53,263 nt of DNA from Pseudomonas sp. Q2-TVG4-2 (GTDB taxonomy: Bacteria; Pseudomonadota; Gammaproteobacteria; Pseudomonadales; Pseudomonadaceae): the NCBI RefSeq assembly GCF_013620795.1, contig NZ_LGLW01000012.1, forward strand, positions 1 through 53,263, written 5' to 3'. A program made the translations under genes and the position numbers. Position 1 is the stretch's first letter. Each line of letters begins with the position of its first letter. A model generated the notes under the pieces. It made no database searches. It was not told the origin of the DNA and worked only from the letters and a program-made list of their open reading frames with translations. This document shows positions 1 to 8,315 of the stretch, in pieces.

Positions 1-1
1 C

Positions 2-523
2 CCGGTCGCCCAGATCCTGTCACGCGAATACGGTATTGAGCACGGCCTGATGACCACCATCCATGCTTATACCAACGACCAGAATTTGTCGGACGTCTAC
101 CACAGCGATCCCTACCGCGCGCGCTCGGCCACGCAATCGATGATTCCGACCAAGACCGGCGCAGCCGAAGCCGTGGGTCTGGTTCTGCCGGAACTGGCCG
201 GCAAGCTGACCGGCATGGCGGTCCGGGTGCCAGTGATCAATGTATCGCTGGTAGATCTGACCCTCGAACTCAGCCGTGAAACCACCGCAGACGAGGTCAA
301 TGCGCTGATGCTGGACGCCAGCCAGCGCTCGCCCATACTGGCCTGTAACTCGTTGCCGCTGGTCTCCTGCGATTTCAACCACAACCCCATGTCCTCGATT
401 TTCGACACCAACCACACCAAGGTTAGCGGACGACTGCTGAAAGTGATGGCCTGGTATGACAACGAGTGGGGATTCTCCAATCGAATGTTGGACACCTGCC
501 GCGCCTTGCACGAAGCACCGTAA
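2..523 (+). CDS. gap: Glyceraldehyde-3-phosphate dehydrogenase, C-terminal part
   Basis: Phosphorylating NAD(P)-dependent GAPDH of central glycolysis/gluconeogenesis. The gene is cut by the window start, so the NAD-binding Rossmann domain and the catalytic Cys loop are missing. What remains is the C-terminal catalytic domain: the HAYT segment carrying the catalytic His, the [14 protein letters not shown] phosphate-binding stretch, [13 protein letters not shown], and the terminal [12 protein letters not shown] signature. The reading frame is open from base 2. It is followed 45 bases later by methylglyoxal synthase, so two fates of triose phosphate lie side by side. Which GAPDH paralogue this is cannot be told from the fragment. 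Confidence 0.93.
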   Translation, partial: PVAQILSREYGIEHGLMTTIHAYTNDQNLSDVYHSDPYRARSATQSMIPTKTGAAEAVGLVLPELAGKLTGMAVRVPVINVSLVDLTLELSRETTADEVNALMLDASQRSPILACNSLPLVSCDFNHNPMSSIFDTNHTKVSGRLLKVMAWYDNEWGFSNRMLDTCRALHEAP

Positions 524-568
524 CCGGCAATTCGGCTCAGCCGCCCATTCAGCAAGCCAGGGAAGAAC

Positions 569-1042
569 ATGAACCGCATCGATTTCGTTACCGCGACACT
601 GCCCGCCCGCAAACGCATCGCGCTGGTCGCGCACGATCACTGCAAGGAGCGCCTGCTGGATTGGGCGGACCGACAGAAAGAGAAACTGGCGAACCACGAA
701 TTGCTCGCCACCGGCACCACCGGCCTGCTACTTGGGCGTCGCCTGGAGCTGCCGGTGGAATGCATGATCAGCGGTCCGCTAGGTGGGGATCAGCAAATCG
801 GTGCGCGCATCGCCGAAAGGCGCATCGACATGCTGGTGTTCTTCTGGGATCCCTTCGAGCCGCAGCCGCATGACCCTGATGTTAAAGCGCTGCTGCGGGT
901 TGCTGCGGTCTGGAATATTCCGCTTGCCGCCAACGAGAGCAGCGCCGATTACTTACTATCTAGTCCATTACTTGACGAAGCCCACGCGCTGAGCATTCCG
1001 GACTACGACAACTACCTGGCAGGCCGGAAAACAGAAAACTAG
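569..1042 (+). CDS. mgsA: Methylglyoxal synthase
   Basis: Cytosolic enzyme converting dihydroxyacetone phosphate to methylglyoxal and phosphate, a bypass that relieves sugar-phosphate stress. The 157-residue product matches the usual family length. It begins with the typical KRIALVAHDHCK strand and has the TGTTG phosphate-binding turn near residue 50, SGPLGGDQQIGARI near 68-81 with the catalytic Asp (about D74), and FFWDPFEPQPHDPDV near 91-105. GGGAAGAAC precedes the ATG. It lies directly downstream of gap on the same strand, and its stop overlaps the stop of scpB, which converges on it. Identification is firm. Confidence 0.95.
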   Translation: MNRIDFVTATLPARKRIALVAHDHCKERLLDWADRQKEKLANHELLATGTTGLLLGRRLELPVECMISGPLGGDQQIGARIAERRIDMLVFFWDPFEPQPHDPDVKALLRVAAVWNIPLAANESSADYLLSSPLLDEAHALSIPDYDNYLAGRKTEN

Positions 1043-1803
1043 TCGCGGCGTTCCTCGTCCGGAACGCTTTGGCTTTCATCTTCCGCTTCGTCGCGCAAAT
1101 CATCGAAGTCGGTCTTGAGGCCGGTTTCCATGCTGTCCAACTCCGCCAGCAGGCTGCGGAAGCTGGTCTGCTCGCGCGGCGTTCCCGATTCCAGTTCGGC
1201 GTCGACGCGTGCCTGCAATGCTGCCGGCACCGGCGCCTCTTCGACGTCGACAGGCAACGGCTCGGGCTCCATCTCCCGCAGTACCGCCAACGGCGGCAGC
1301 TCGTCGAGGTTTTTCAGGCTGAAGTGATCGAGAAATTGCTTAGTGGTGGCGAACATGGCCGGCCGTCCCGGCACGTCGCGATGACCAACCACCCGCACCC
1401 ATTCGCGCTCCAACAGCGTCTTGACGATCTGACTGTTGACCGCAACGCCGCGAATGTCCTCGATTTCTCCTCGGGTGATCGGCTGGCGATAGGCGATCAG
1501 CACCAGGGTTTCCAGCAATGCGCGTGAATAGCGCTGCGGCCGCTCCTCCCAGAGCCGGCCCACCCAGGGCGAAAAGCGCTCGCGCACCTGCAGGCGGTAG
1601 CCGCTGGCAACTTGCTTCAGCTCGAACGCGCGTCCCTTACAAGATTTGTCGAGCACTTCCAGCGCTTTACGCAACAGCGCCGGCGCGGGCCGTTCGGTAT
1701 CCTCGAACAGCTCGGCCATTCGCTCGATCGACATCGGTTTCCCCGAGGCGAGCAAGAAAGCCTCCAGTAGCGAAGCGAGATCCTTGGGATCAGAGAGATT
1801 CAA
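1039..1803 (-). CDS. scpB: Segregation and condensation protein B
   Basis: ScpB is the winged-helix subunit that, with ScpA and SMC, forms the bacterial condensin complex for chromosome organisation. The 254-residue product contains the family core LETLVLIAYRQPITRGEIEDIRGVAV and the GRPAMFATTKQFLDHF segment, then an acidic variable tail typical of pseudomonads. The start is TTG at 1803, preceded by AGGTAATCAAGG; no better ATG is available in frame. It follows scpA on the minus strand after 40 bases, so the pair is probably co-transcribed. Its last codons overlap the end of mgsA. Confidence 0.93.
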   Translation of the reverse strand: MNLSDPKDLASLLEAFLLASGKPMSIERMAELFEDTERPAPALLRKALEVLDKSCKGRAFELKQVASGYRLQVRERFSPWVGRLWEERPQRYSRALLETLVLIAYRQPITRGEIEDIRGVAVNSQIVKTLLEREWVRVVGHRDVPGRPAMFATTKQFLDHFSLKNLDELPPLAVLREMEPEPLPVDVEEAPVPAALQARVDAELESGTPREQTSFRSLLAELDSMETGLKTDFDDLRDEAEDESQSVPDEERRD

Positions 1804-1843
1804 CCTTGATTACCTCGACTCATACCTAAACCGTGCGCACAGG

Positions 1844-2662
1844 CTATTCGACCCGAGCGCGAACATGAATTGGCGCGAAGGGTTCGTTCTGCACCAACTC
1901 GACCAGCGATTCCTTGATCAATTCGAGTACGGCCATGAAGGTCACCACCACGCCAAGCCGGCCTTCTTCGACGGTGAACAGCGTGGCAAAAGGAACGAAG
2001 GCCCCGCCTTTGAGGCGCTCCAGCACATCGCTCATACGCTCGCGGGTCGACAAGGTTTCGCGCGTGACCTGATGGCTTTCGAACATGTCGGCACGGCGCA
2101 GCACCTCGGCCATGGAGATGAGCAGTTCCTCAAGGCTCACTTCAGGCAGTAGCTTGCGCGCCCGAGCGTCTGGCGCATCGACTCTCGGCACATACAGATC
2201 GCGGCCAACGCGCGGTAATTGATCGAGGTCTTCGGATGCTGCCTTGAAGCGCTCGTATTCCTGCAGCCGACGTATCAGCTCGGCACGCGGGTCGAGTTCG
2301 TCCTCCTCCACCTCGGCCGAACGCGGCAGCAGCATGCGCGACTTGATCTCAGCCAGCATCGCGGCCATCACCAGGTATTCGGCGGCCAGCTCCAGGCGCA
2401 CGGTCTTCATCAGCTCGACGTACCCCATGTACTGGCGGGTAATCTCTGCAACCGGAATATCGAGGATGTCGATGTTCTGTTTGCGGATCAGATAGAGCAG
2501 CAGATCCAGCGGACCTTCAAACGCCTCGAGAAACACCTCCAGCGCATCTGGAGGAATATAGAGATCCTGCGGCAGATTGTTGAACGCCTCGCCATAGACC
2601 AATGCCAGCCGCAGCTGCTCACCGGGCGGATCGATCGTCGCCTCGGTCGGTGAATCCTGCAT
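1844..2662 (-). CDS. scpA: Segregation and condensation protein A
   Basis: ScpA is the kleisin subunit that bridges SMC heads and binds ScpB. The 272-residue product shows the diagnostic FLEAFEGPLDLLLYLIRKQNIDILDIPVAEIT segment (about residues 44-75), the AAEYLVMAAMLAEIKSRMLLP helix, and a C-terminal winged-helix region ending LVELVQNEPFAPIHV. An ATG with GGAGAGATC upstream supports the start at 2662. It sits between trpS (upstream on the same strand) and scpB, a gene order that suggests one operon trpS-scpA-scpB. Confidence 0.94.
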   Translation of the reverse strand: MQDSPTEATIDPPGEQLRLALVYGEAFNNLPQDLYIPPDALEVFLEAFEGPLDLLLYLIRKQNIDILDIPVAEITRQYMGYVELMKTVRLELAAEYLVMAAMLAEIKSRMLLPRSAEVEEDELDPRAELIRRLQEYERFKAASEDLDQLPRVGRDLYVPRVDAPDARARKLLPEVSLEELLISMAEVLRRADMFESHQVTRETLSTRERMSDVLERLKGGAFVPFATLFTVEEGRLGVVVTFMAVLELIKESLVELVQNEPFAPIHVRARVE

Positions 2663-2722
2663 GATCTCTCCACGGAACGAACAGATGAAGCGGCGGCAAG
2701 TAATGCTGCCGCCGTATGGGCT

Positions 2723-3937
2723 CTAGCGGTAACTCAGGCCCATTGCCTGACGCACAACCACGAGCGTTTCGCGAACTTCATCGCGGGCCTGCTCGGCACC
2801 CTCGGCCAGAATGCTGCGAACCAGATCCGGATTCTGCTCGTAGTCCTGGGCCCGCTCCTGAAGCGGAGCCAGCTCGAGCTTGATTGATTCGATCAGCGGC
2901 GCCTTGCATTCCAGACAGCCGATTCCAGCACTGCGACAGCCCTGCTCGGCCCATTGGCAAACATCCTCTCCCGAGTGGGCGAGGTGCATCTGCCAGACCG
3001 GACAACGCGTCGGCTCACCCGGATCGTGGCGGTGCACCCGTGCCGGATCAGTAGGCATGCGCTTGATCTTCTCTTCGATCTCCTCAGGCGTATCGCGCAG
3101 GAAGATGGAGTTGCTCGCCGACTTGGCCATCTTGCCACCATCCAGGCCAGACACCTTGGGCGAATCGCTTAACAGGGCTTGCGGTTCGGGGAGCAGCAAC
3201 CTGCCGCTGCCCTCCAGATACCCAAACAGGCGTTCCTGGTCACCGATGGTGATGGTCTGCTGATCCTTGAGCAATGCGCGGGCCGTATTCAGCGCTTCCA
3301 GATCGCCCTGCTCCTGGTAGCTCTTGCGCAGGCTGGAGTAAAGCTTGGAACTTTTCTTACCGAGCTTGCGGACCGCCGCCTCGGCCTTCACTTCGAAATC
3401 TTCTTCGCTGCCGTAGAGGTGGTTGAAGCGCCGCGCCACGTCACGGGCGAACTCGATGTGCGGCAGCTGATCGGCGCCCACCGGCACGACCCCGGCGCGA
3501 TAGGCCAGGATGTCTGCAGCCTGTAGCAGCGGATAACCGAGGAAGCCATAGGTGCCAAGCTCTTTCTGCTGTGAATCGAGTTGCAGCTCTTTGTAGGACG
3601 GCACTCGCTCCAACCAAGCCAAAGGACAGATCATCGACAGCAGCAGGTGCAGTTCGGCGTGCTCAGGCACCTGAGACTGAATGAACAGAGTGGCCGAGCT
3701 GGGGCTGACGCCTGCCGCCAGCCAGTCGATTGCCATGTCCTGCACATTCCGGGCGATATCGGCACCGGTCGCATAATCTGTGGTCAGGGCGTGCCAGTCG
3801 ACAATGCAGAAGAAGCATTGATATTCATGCTGCATCCTGACCCAGTTCTTCAATACGCCGTGGTAATGGCCAAGGTGAAGACGGCCGTTAGGCCGCATTC
3901 CGGAGACCACACGTCGCTGCGAATCCATGGAGCTCAA
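2723..3937 (-). CDS. trpS: Tryptophanyl-tRNA synthetase with four-Cys cluster motif
   Basis: Charges tRNA-Trp. Class I signatures are clear: RPNGRLHLGHYHG (HIGH-type, residues 15-27) and GGKMAKSAS (KMSKS-type, about 268-275). Two features differ from the short E. coli-type enzyme. About 60 extra residues (roughly 178-245) lie before the KMSKS loop. Cysteines 312, 334, 341 and 344 form C-x21-C-x6-C-x2-C, close to the C-x22-C-x6-C-x2-C motif that binds a 4Fe-4S cluster in Thermotoga TrpRS. The start at 3937 is TTG with AAGGA seven bases upstream; an in-frame ATG at 3928 is the alternative. It is first of a probable trpS-scpA-scpB operon. Confidence 0.93.
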   Translation of the reverse strand: MSSMDSQRRVVSGMRPNGRLHLGHYHGVLKNWVRMQHEYQCFFCIVDWHALTTDYATGADIARNVQDMAIDWLAAGVSPSSATLFIQSQVPEHAELHLLLSMICPLAWLERVPSYKELQLDSQQKELGTYGFLGYPLLQAADILAYRAGVVPVGADQLPHIEFARDVARRFNHLYGSEEDFEVKAEAAVRKLGKKSSKLYSSLRKSYQEQGDLEALNTARALLKDQQTITIGDQERLFGYLEGSGRLLLPEPQALLSDSPKVSGLDGGKMAKSASNSIFLRDTPEEIEEKIKRMPTDPARVHRHDPGEPTRCPVWQMHLAHSGEDVCQWAEQGCRSAGIGCLECKAPLIESIKLELAPLQERAQDYEQNPDLVRSILAEGAEQARDEVRETLVVVRQAMGLSYR

Positions 3938-3976
3938 AAGGGTTTCCTTCGTAGTGTTTCGAAAAGGCGAATCAGA

Positions 3977-4600
3977 TCAGGCGGCGAACGGTGCAGGATC
4001 CCCACAGCCGACACGCACCACTTCCGGGTCGCCGTCCACCAAACTGATGACCGTGGACGCTTCGACGCCACCGTAACCGCCGTCGATGATCAGGTCTACC
4101 TGATGCTCCAGCGCATCACGCATTTCGTAAGGATCGCTCATCGGCTCGGTTTCACCGGGCAGAATCAGGCTGACGCTCATCAGCGGCTCGCCCAGCTCGG
4201 CGAGCAGCGCTTGAGCGATGGGCTGCCCAGGGACCCGCAAGCCAATCGTGCGGCGCTTGGGATGCAGAAGCATCCGTGGGACTTCGCGAGTGGCGGTGAG
4301 GATGATGGTATATGGCCCCGGCAGGTGCGTCTTGAGCAGGCGAAAGGCCGCGGTATCCACCTTGGCGAAGAGGCCGAGCTGGGATAGGTCACGGCAGACC
4401 AAGGTGAAATTGTGTTTGTCGTCCAGCTGACGCAGGCGGCGAATACGTTCGATGCCTGCCTTATTACCCATCGAGCAGCCGATGGCGTAGGACGAATCGG
4501 TGGGATAGACCACCACGCCGCCGTTGCGAATGATTTCCACGGCCTGTTTGACCAGCCTGGCCTGCGGATTTTCCGGGTGTATCTGAAAAAACTGGCTCAT
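3977..4600 (-). CDS. yciO: YciO/Sua5-YrdC family protein
   Basis: Member of the family that includes threonylcarbamoyl-AMP synthases for t6A tRNA modification. This 207-residue single-domain form resembles YciO more than the essential TsaC, so its own function is less certain. Visible motifs are NGGVVVYPTDSSYAIGCSM (nucleotide-binding loop), LPGPYTIILTATREVPRMLL and RTIGLRVPGQPIAQALL. The start MSQFFQIHPENPQA at 4600 is preceded by GGGAG; the longer upstream reading frame looks non-coding. It is followed downstream by trpS and preceded by the PHP-domain gene, mirroring the trpH(yciV)-yciO pair of enterobacteria. Confidence 0.88.
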   Translation of the reverse strand: MSQFFQIHPENPQARLVKQAVEIIRNGGVVVYPTDSSYAIGCSMGNKAGIERIRRLRQLDDKHNFTLVCRDLSQLGLFAKVDTAAFRLLKTHLPGPYTIILTATREVPRMLLHPKRRTIGLRVPGQPIAQALLAELGEPLMSVSLILPGETEPMSDPYEMRDALEHQVDLIIDGGYGGVEASTVISLVDGDPEVVRVGCGDPAPFAA

Positions 4601-4613
4601 GGAAACTCCCTGT

Positions 4614-5480
4614 TCAGCGGGCAACAGACTCGCATGGTTCATGATCGAAATGCCTCCACAGCGGTTGCAGATCTTCCGGCAAGGTCCGATACATCCCCAA
4701 CTCCGACCAGTCGCTGGGCGCATGGAAATCGCTGCCGACACTGGCCATCAGGCCAAACTCACGCGCCAGAATCGACAGGCCACCAACCTGCTCCAGCGGC
4801 TGCATGCCGTTGACCACTTCCAGCGCATGCCCACCGGCCTGGGCAAACTCTGTCACCAGGCGCCGCCGCTTGCTACGAGTGAATTCATACTGCCAAGGGT
4901 GCGCCAGGCTGATCCAGGCGCCGGCCTCGCGCAGCGTAGTCACGGTTTGCTCGAGACTCGGCCAGTGTTGTTTCACATCGCCAAGCTTGCCCGAGCCAAG
5001 CCACTTGCGAAACGCTTCGGCACGGTCACGCACATGACCGGCACGCACCAGGAAATCGGCGAAGTGCGGACGCGCCGGGGCGTTGCCGCTGTCGCCCAGC
5101 TCCTGCTGGACGGCCCGTGCCCCTTCCAGCGCACCTGGCATTCCCTTTGCCTCCAGGCGTTGGGCGATCAATTCCGCCCGACGCCAACGACCCTCGTGCA
5201 GTTGCGCGATGGCCTCCTGCAAGGCGGCCGCGTCCCGGCGAAAGGCATAGCCGAGAATGTGAACGGTCGCGCCGCCCCACACGCATGAAAGTTCGATACC
5301 GTTGACCAGCCGGACCCCTAGCGAGTCCGCCACGGCGCGGGCAACATCGAGGCCTTCCAACGTGTCGTGATCAGTCAGGGCGAGCAACCCGATACCGCGT
5401 GCATGTGCCCGCTCAACCAGCGCATCAGGCGCCAATACGCCGTCCGACGCGGTACTGTGGCAATGCAGATCAACAATCAT
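4614..5480 (-). CDS. PHP-domain phosphoesterase (TrpH/YciV, RNase AM-like)
   Basis: Polymerase-and-histidinol-phosphatase superfamily metal phosphoesterase of 288 residues. The E. coli relative YciV/TrpH is a 5'-3' nuclease acting on RNA ends and 3',5'-bisphosphates. Metal-ligand motifs are DLHCHSTASDGVL (residues 4-16), ALTDHDTLEGL, GIELSC, SLAHPWQYE and SVGSDFHAPSDWSELG. ATG at 5480 has GGAGAAGG upstream, and the HCH motif lies at the very N-terminus as in the family, so the longer frame was trimmed. The stop is only 13 bases from the yciO start, indicating co-transcription. The precise substrate is inferred from homology only. Confidence 0.9.
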   Translation of the reverse strand: MIVDLHCHSTASDGVLAPDALVERAHARGIGLLALTDHDTLEGLDVARAVADSLGVRLVNGIELSCVWGGATVHILGYAFRRDAAALQEAIAQLHEGRWRRAELIAQRLEAKGMPGALEGARAVQQELGDSGNAPARPHFADFLVRAGHVRDRAEAFRKWLGSGKLGDVKQHWPSLEQTVTTLREAGAWISLAHPWQYEFTRSKRRRLVTEFAQAGGHALEVVNGMQPLEQVGGLSILAREFGLMASVGSDFHAPSDWSELGMYRTLPEDLQPLWRHFDHEPCESVAR

Positions 5481-5657
5481 TCGGGACCTTCTCCATGGGG
5501 CTGGCGACATACAGTTACTGACCGTCCGTGCCGGCGCTCGTGCCATCATCCACTTCGCCAAAGCTTGCGCCATGTTCAGGAAATGGCCGGCTGACAGCGT
5601 TCCGCCAAAAGCGCGGTTTGTTATTATGCCGGCCACATACCGCTTCTGGCTCTCTTC

Positions 5658-6239
5658 GTGAAACAAATCGTCGACTTCATTCCGCTGCTGCTGTTCTTCG
5701 TGGCCTATAAGCTCGAGCCGAGGACCCTTGCACTGGCGGATCTAAGCTTCACGGTCGGCGGTATCTTCAGTGCCACAGCAGTGCTCGTTGCCAGCTCGCT
5801 GATCCTGTATACCGCGCTGTTCGTTTACCAGCGCCGGCTCGAGAAGAGTCAATGGCTGACGCTGGGAGCATGCCTGCTGTTTGGCGGACTGACGCTGGTG
5901 CTACACAGCGAAACCATCCTCAAATGGAAGGCGCCGGTGTTGAATTGGCTGTTCGCGCTGGCTTTCACCGGTAGCCATTTCATTGGCGAAAAGCCACTAA
6001 TCCAGCGCATGATGGGTCACGCTGTGCAATTGCAATCCGCACAATGGGCGCAACTGAATGTCGCCTGGATCCTGTTCTTTCTCGTCTGCGGCTTCGCCAA
6101 TCTGTTCGTTGCCTTCGTCTATCCCTCTATATGGGTCGACTTCAAGGTTTTCGGCAGCCTGGGGCTGACGCTGTTTTTCATGGCGGGCCAAGCCGTGTAT
6201 CTGGTCCGCCATATGCAACCCGAACCTGAAGAATCATAG
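5658..6239 (+). CDS. yciB: Inner-membrane protein YciB (septation protein A family)
   Basis: Integral inner-membrane protein of the YciB/IspA family, linked in enterobacteria to cell-envelope synthesis and division. The 193 residues form about five hydrophobic helices and start with the characteristic [43 protein letters not shown] in the middle is also family-typical. The start codon is GTG at 5658, fixed by alignment to the family N-terminus. It diverges from the PHP gene and is followed after 8 bases by yciI, a conserved pair. Confidence 0.93.
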   Translation: MKQIVDFIPLLLFFVAYKLEPRTLALADLSFTVGGIFSATAVLVASSLILYTALFVYQRRLEKSQWLTLGACLLFGGLTLVLHSETILKWKAPVLNWLFALAFTGSHFIGEKPLIQRMMGHAVQLQSAQWAQLNVAWILFFLVCGFANLFVAFVYPSIWVDFKVFGSLGLTLFFMAGQAVYLVRHMQPEPEES

Positions 6240-6247
6240 GAGTAAAC

Positions 6248-6547
6248 ATGCTCTACGCCATCATTGCCACCGATGTACCCGACTCGCTGGAAAACCGCCT
6301 GGCTGCGCGCCCGGCTCACCTGGCGCGTCTCGAGCAGCTGAAAAACGAGGGTCGAATGGTCCTGGCCGGTCCGCACCCAGCAATCGACAGTAACGATCCG
6401 GGCGCTGCCGGCTTCACCGGAAGTCTGGTGGTCGCCGAGTTCGCGTCCCTACAGGCCGCCGAAACCTGGGCTGCGGCTGATCCGTACAAAGCTGCCGGAG
6501 TCTACGGCGAGGTAGTGGTCAAGCCCTTCAAGCAAGTCTTTCCCTGA
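6248..6547 (+). CDS. yciI: YciI family protein
   Basis: Small (99-residue) ferredoxin-like alpha/beta protein of the YciI family, whose cellular role is unclear; related folds include dechlorinases and muconolactone isomerase. The sequence shows the family His/Asp pattern: MLYAIIATD at the start, [22 protein letters not shown] with the conserved His, and [12 protein letters not shown] near residues 77-88. AGGAGTAAAC precedes the ATG. It is translated right behind yciB, so both are probably expressed together. Confidence 0.9.
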   Translation: MLYAIIATDVPDSLENRLAARPAHLARLEQLKNEGRMVLAGPHPAIDSNDPGAAGFTGSLVVAEFASLQAAETWAAADPYKAAGVYGEVVVKPFKQVFP

Positions 6548-6622
6548 GCGGATCGGCTAACGCCGCCAGGTATCTGTCAAGCCGTAGGGTTTCCACGGCC
6601 TGTTGAGGAAAAAGGAGTTCCG

Positions 6623-7006
6623 ATGCGCCAAGGTTTGCTGTCTCTGCTGCTTATCGTGAGTTTCGCCATGCTATCCGTGCATGCCGAGGAAGGTACAACC
6701 GATCCCACCACCGAACGACGGACCGAGCTGGAGCAACGTCTATCCGAGAACGAACTGCGGCGTGAAGAGCTGTCCGGCAGTCTCGACATCGCCGTTACGG
6801 ATGCCGAGCGAGCACAGCTGGCGCGCCTGCGTCAGGAGAATCATCGTCTGCGCATGCAGCTGCAACAGGCGCAGCCGAACGCTCAACCGCAACTGTTGAA
6901 TGATCAGCAACAATGGTTTGCTGTGGGCGGTGGCGTCGGTGTACTAGGTTTCCTGCTGGGCGTCCTGACCACGCGGGGACGTCGTCGTCGGCAATGGTTG
7001 AATTGA
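6623..7006 (+). CDS. Small envelope protein with coiled coil and C-terminal anchor
   Basis: I do not recognise a characterised family. The 127 residues begin with a signal peptide-like stretch (MRQGLLSLLLIVSFAMLSVHA). Then comes a charged, probably coiled-coil part (about 30-88, rich in E, R, Q and L), then one membrane helix (WFAVGGGVGVLGFLLGVL, about 98-116) closed by RGRRRRQW. This layout, signal plus coiled coil plus C-terminal anchor with a basic tail, resembles SH3-and-anchor proteins but without an SH3 domain. AAAGGAG lies before the ATG. It sits 18 bases upstream of the CpxR-like regulator, so it may be the first gene of that operon. Confidence 0.75.
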   Translation: MRQGLLSLLLIVSFAMLSVHAEEGTTDPTTERRTELEQRLSENELRREELSGSLDIAVTDAERAQLARLRQENHRLRMQLQQAQPNAQPQLLNDQQQWFAVGGGVGVLGFLLGVLTTRGRRRRQWLN

Positions 7007-7024
7007 AGCGGATACGAGCGAAGC

Positions 7025-7702
7025 ATGAGCGAACTGCTGCTGATAGATGACGACGAGGAACTCTGCGAATTGCTGGTGAGCTGGCTGTCGCAAGAGGGTT
7101 TTGTCGCCCACGCCTGCCATGACGGGCAGAGCGCACGGGCGGCGCTGGCCGAGCATCAGCCGGCGGCAGTGGTGCTCGATGTGATGTTGCCTGACGGCAG
7201 CGGTCTCGAATTGCTCAAGCAGCTTCGCAGCGAACACCCTGATCTACCGGTGTTGATGCTTTCGGGGCGCGGCGAGCCACTCGACCGCATCCTCGGCCTG
7301 GAGCTGGGCGCCGATGATTACCTGGCCAAACCCTGCGACCCTCGCGAGCTCACCGCACGGCTGCGCGCGGTGCTGCGGCGCAGCCAGCCGGCGAGCACGC
7401 CGACCCAGCTGGAGCTGGGCGATCTTTGCTATAGCCCGGCCCGTGGTGTGGCCAGCGTCGGCGAGCATGAGGTGACCCTGACGCTTTCCGAAGGTCGCAT
7501 TCTTGAGGCGCTGCTCAGTCAGCCAGGCGACCCGCTGGACAAGCAGGCACTGGCCCAGCTCGCCCTCGGTCGTAAGCTGACCCTGTATGACCGCAGTCTG
7601 GACATGCATGTCAGCAACCTGCGCCGCAAGCTCGGTCCGCACCCCGACGGACGCCAGCGCATCGTCGCGCTGCGCAGCCGCGGTTACCTTTACGCCTCCT
7701 GA
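7025..7702 (+). CDS. cpxR: OmpR-family response regulator, CpxR-like
   Basis: Two-component response regulator for envelope stress. The N-terminal receiver has the acidic pocket IDDDEE, phospho-acceptor D52 in VVLDVMLPDGSG, and K102 in YLAKPCDPREL. The C-terminal winged helix (about 130-225) contains LTLSEGRILEALLSQPGDPLDKQALAQLALGR and ends LRSRGYLYAS. The partner assignment comes from context: a periplasmic CpxP/Spy protein and a sensor kinase follow on the same strand, the order seen around the Pseudomonas Cpx-like locus. A direct repeat of TTTAC just after its stop is a candidate binding site for its own product. Confidence 0.87.
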   Translation: MSELLLIDDDEELCELLVSWLSQEGFVAHACHDGQSARAALAEHQPAAVVLDVMLPDGSGLELLKQLRSEHPDLPVLMLSGRGEPLDRILGLELGADDYLAKPCDPRELTARLRAVLRRSQPASTPTQLELGDLCYSPARGVASVGEHEVTLTLSEGRILEALLSQPGDPLDKQALAQLALGRKLTLYDRSLDMHVSNLRRKLGPHPDGRQRIVALRSRGYLYAS

Positions 7703-7707
7703 TCGGC

Positions 7708-7723
7708 TTTACCCAGCCTTTAC
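7708..7723 (-). promoter_or_regulatory. CpxR-box-like repeat upstream of cpxP
   Basis: On the minus strand this reads GTAAA-N6-GTAAA (plus strand TTTAC at 7708-7712 and 7719-7723, an 11-base period), matching the known GTAAA(N4-8)GTAAA CpxR consensus. A third TTTAC lies at 7689-7693 inside the end of cpxR. A -10-like TAGACT at 7756-7761 puts the box roughly 50 bases upstream of the likely start of the cpxP transcript, a usual activator position. Binding is inferred. Confidence 0.55.
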
Positions 7724-7833
7724 CCTCTGCTGACGGGCCTTGACCTTGCGCGCCCTAGACTGAGCTCATCCGGTCGAAGCCAGAACGTGCGCAAGCGCTT
7801 CTCGCGATCGGCTTCATACACAGGAGAGACCTC

Positions 7834-8238
7834 ATGATGCGCAAGACCTTTATCGCCGTGCTTTTCGCTTCGACTCTTCCCGCCATTGCAATGGCCATGC
7901 CCGACGGCAGCCACGGTCATCATGGCAAACACGCCCCCTTCGAACAGCTGGATCTGACAAAGGAACAGAAGCGGGAAATGCGCGAATTGATGGGCGAACA
8001 GATGAAGAACCATCGTGAAATCACCCAGCGTTATCTGAACAAGTTGCCAGAAGCCGAGCGCAAGGCGATGCAGGATGAGCTGAAGAACAGCAAAGAAAAT
8101 ACCCACAAGCAGATTCGCGATCTGCTCAAGCCTGAGCAGCAGAAGCAATTCGACGAAATGCACGAGAAAATGGTAGCCAAGCGAGCCGAGCGCGCCGAGT
8201 TTGAACAGTGGAAAGCCGAGCGCGACCAAAAGAACTGA
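7834..8238 (+). CDS. cpxP: Periplasmic CpxP/Spy family protein
   Basis: Small periplasmic chaperone/adaptor that in enterobacteria binds misfolded proteins and inhibits the sensor CpxA. The 134-residue precursor has a signal peptide (MMRKTFIAVLFASTLPAIAMA), a His-rich start of the mature part (SHGHHGKH) that may bind metal, and two LTxxQ-type motifs: LDLTKEQKREMRELM (about 46-60) and LLKPEQQKQFDEM (about 97-109). The mature part is almost wholly helical and charged. CAGGAGAG precedes the start. It lies between the regulator and the sensor, with a CpxR-type box upstream, so it is probably a major target of the system. Confidence 0.87.
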   Translation: MMRKTFIAVLFASTLPAIAMAMPDGSHGHHGKHAPFEQLDLTKEQKREMRELMGEQMKNHREITQRYLNKLPEAERKAMQDELKNSKENTHKQIRDLLKPEQQKQFDEMHEKMVAKRAERAEFEQWKAERDQKN

Positions 8239-8259
8239 CCGCTAGCCGAAACCAACCCA

Positions 8260-8297
8260 CCCGGCCCGCCTGACATTAAGGCGCCGCGCCGGGTTTT
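8260..8297 (+). terminator. Hairpin with T run between cpxP and sensor kinase
   Basis: CCCGGC (8260-8265) pairs with GCCGGG (8288-8293), with an inner GCC/GGC arm, followed by TTTT. It looks like an intrinsic terminator or attenuator that would make cpxP more abundant than the downstream kinase. Confidence 0.6.
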
Positions 8298-8315
8298 GCT
8301 GTGGAGAAATGACCT

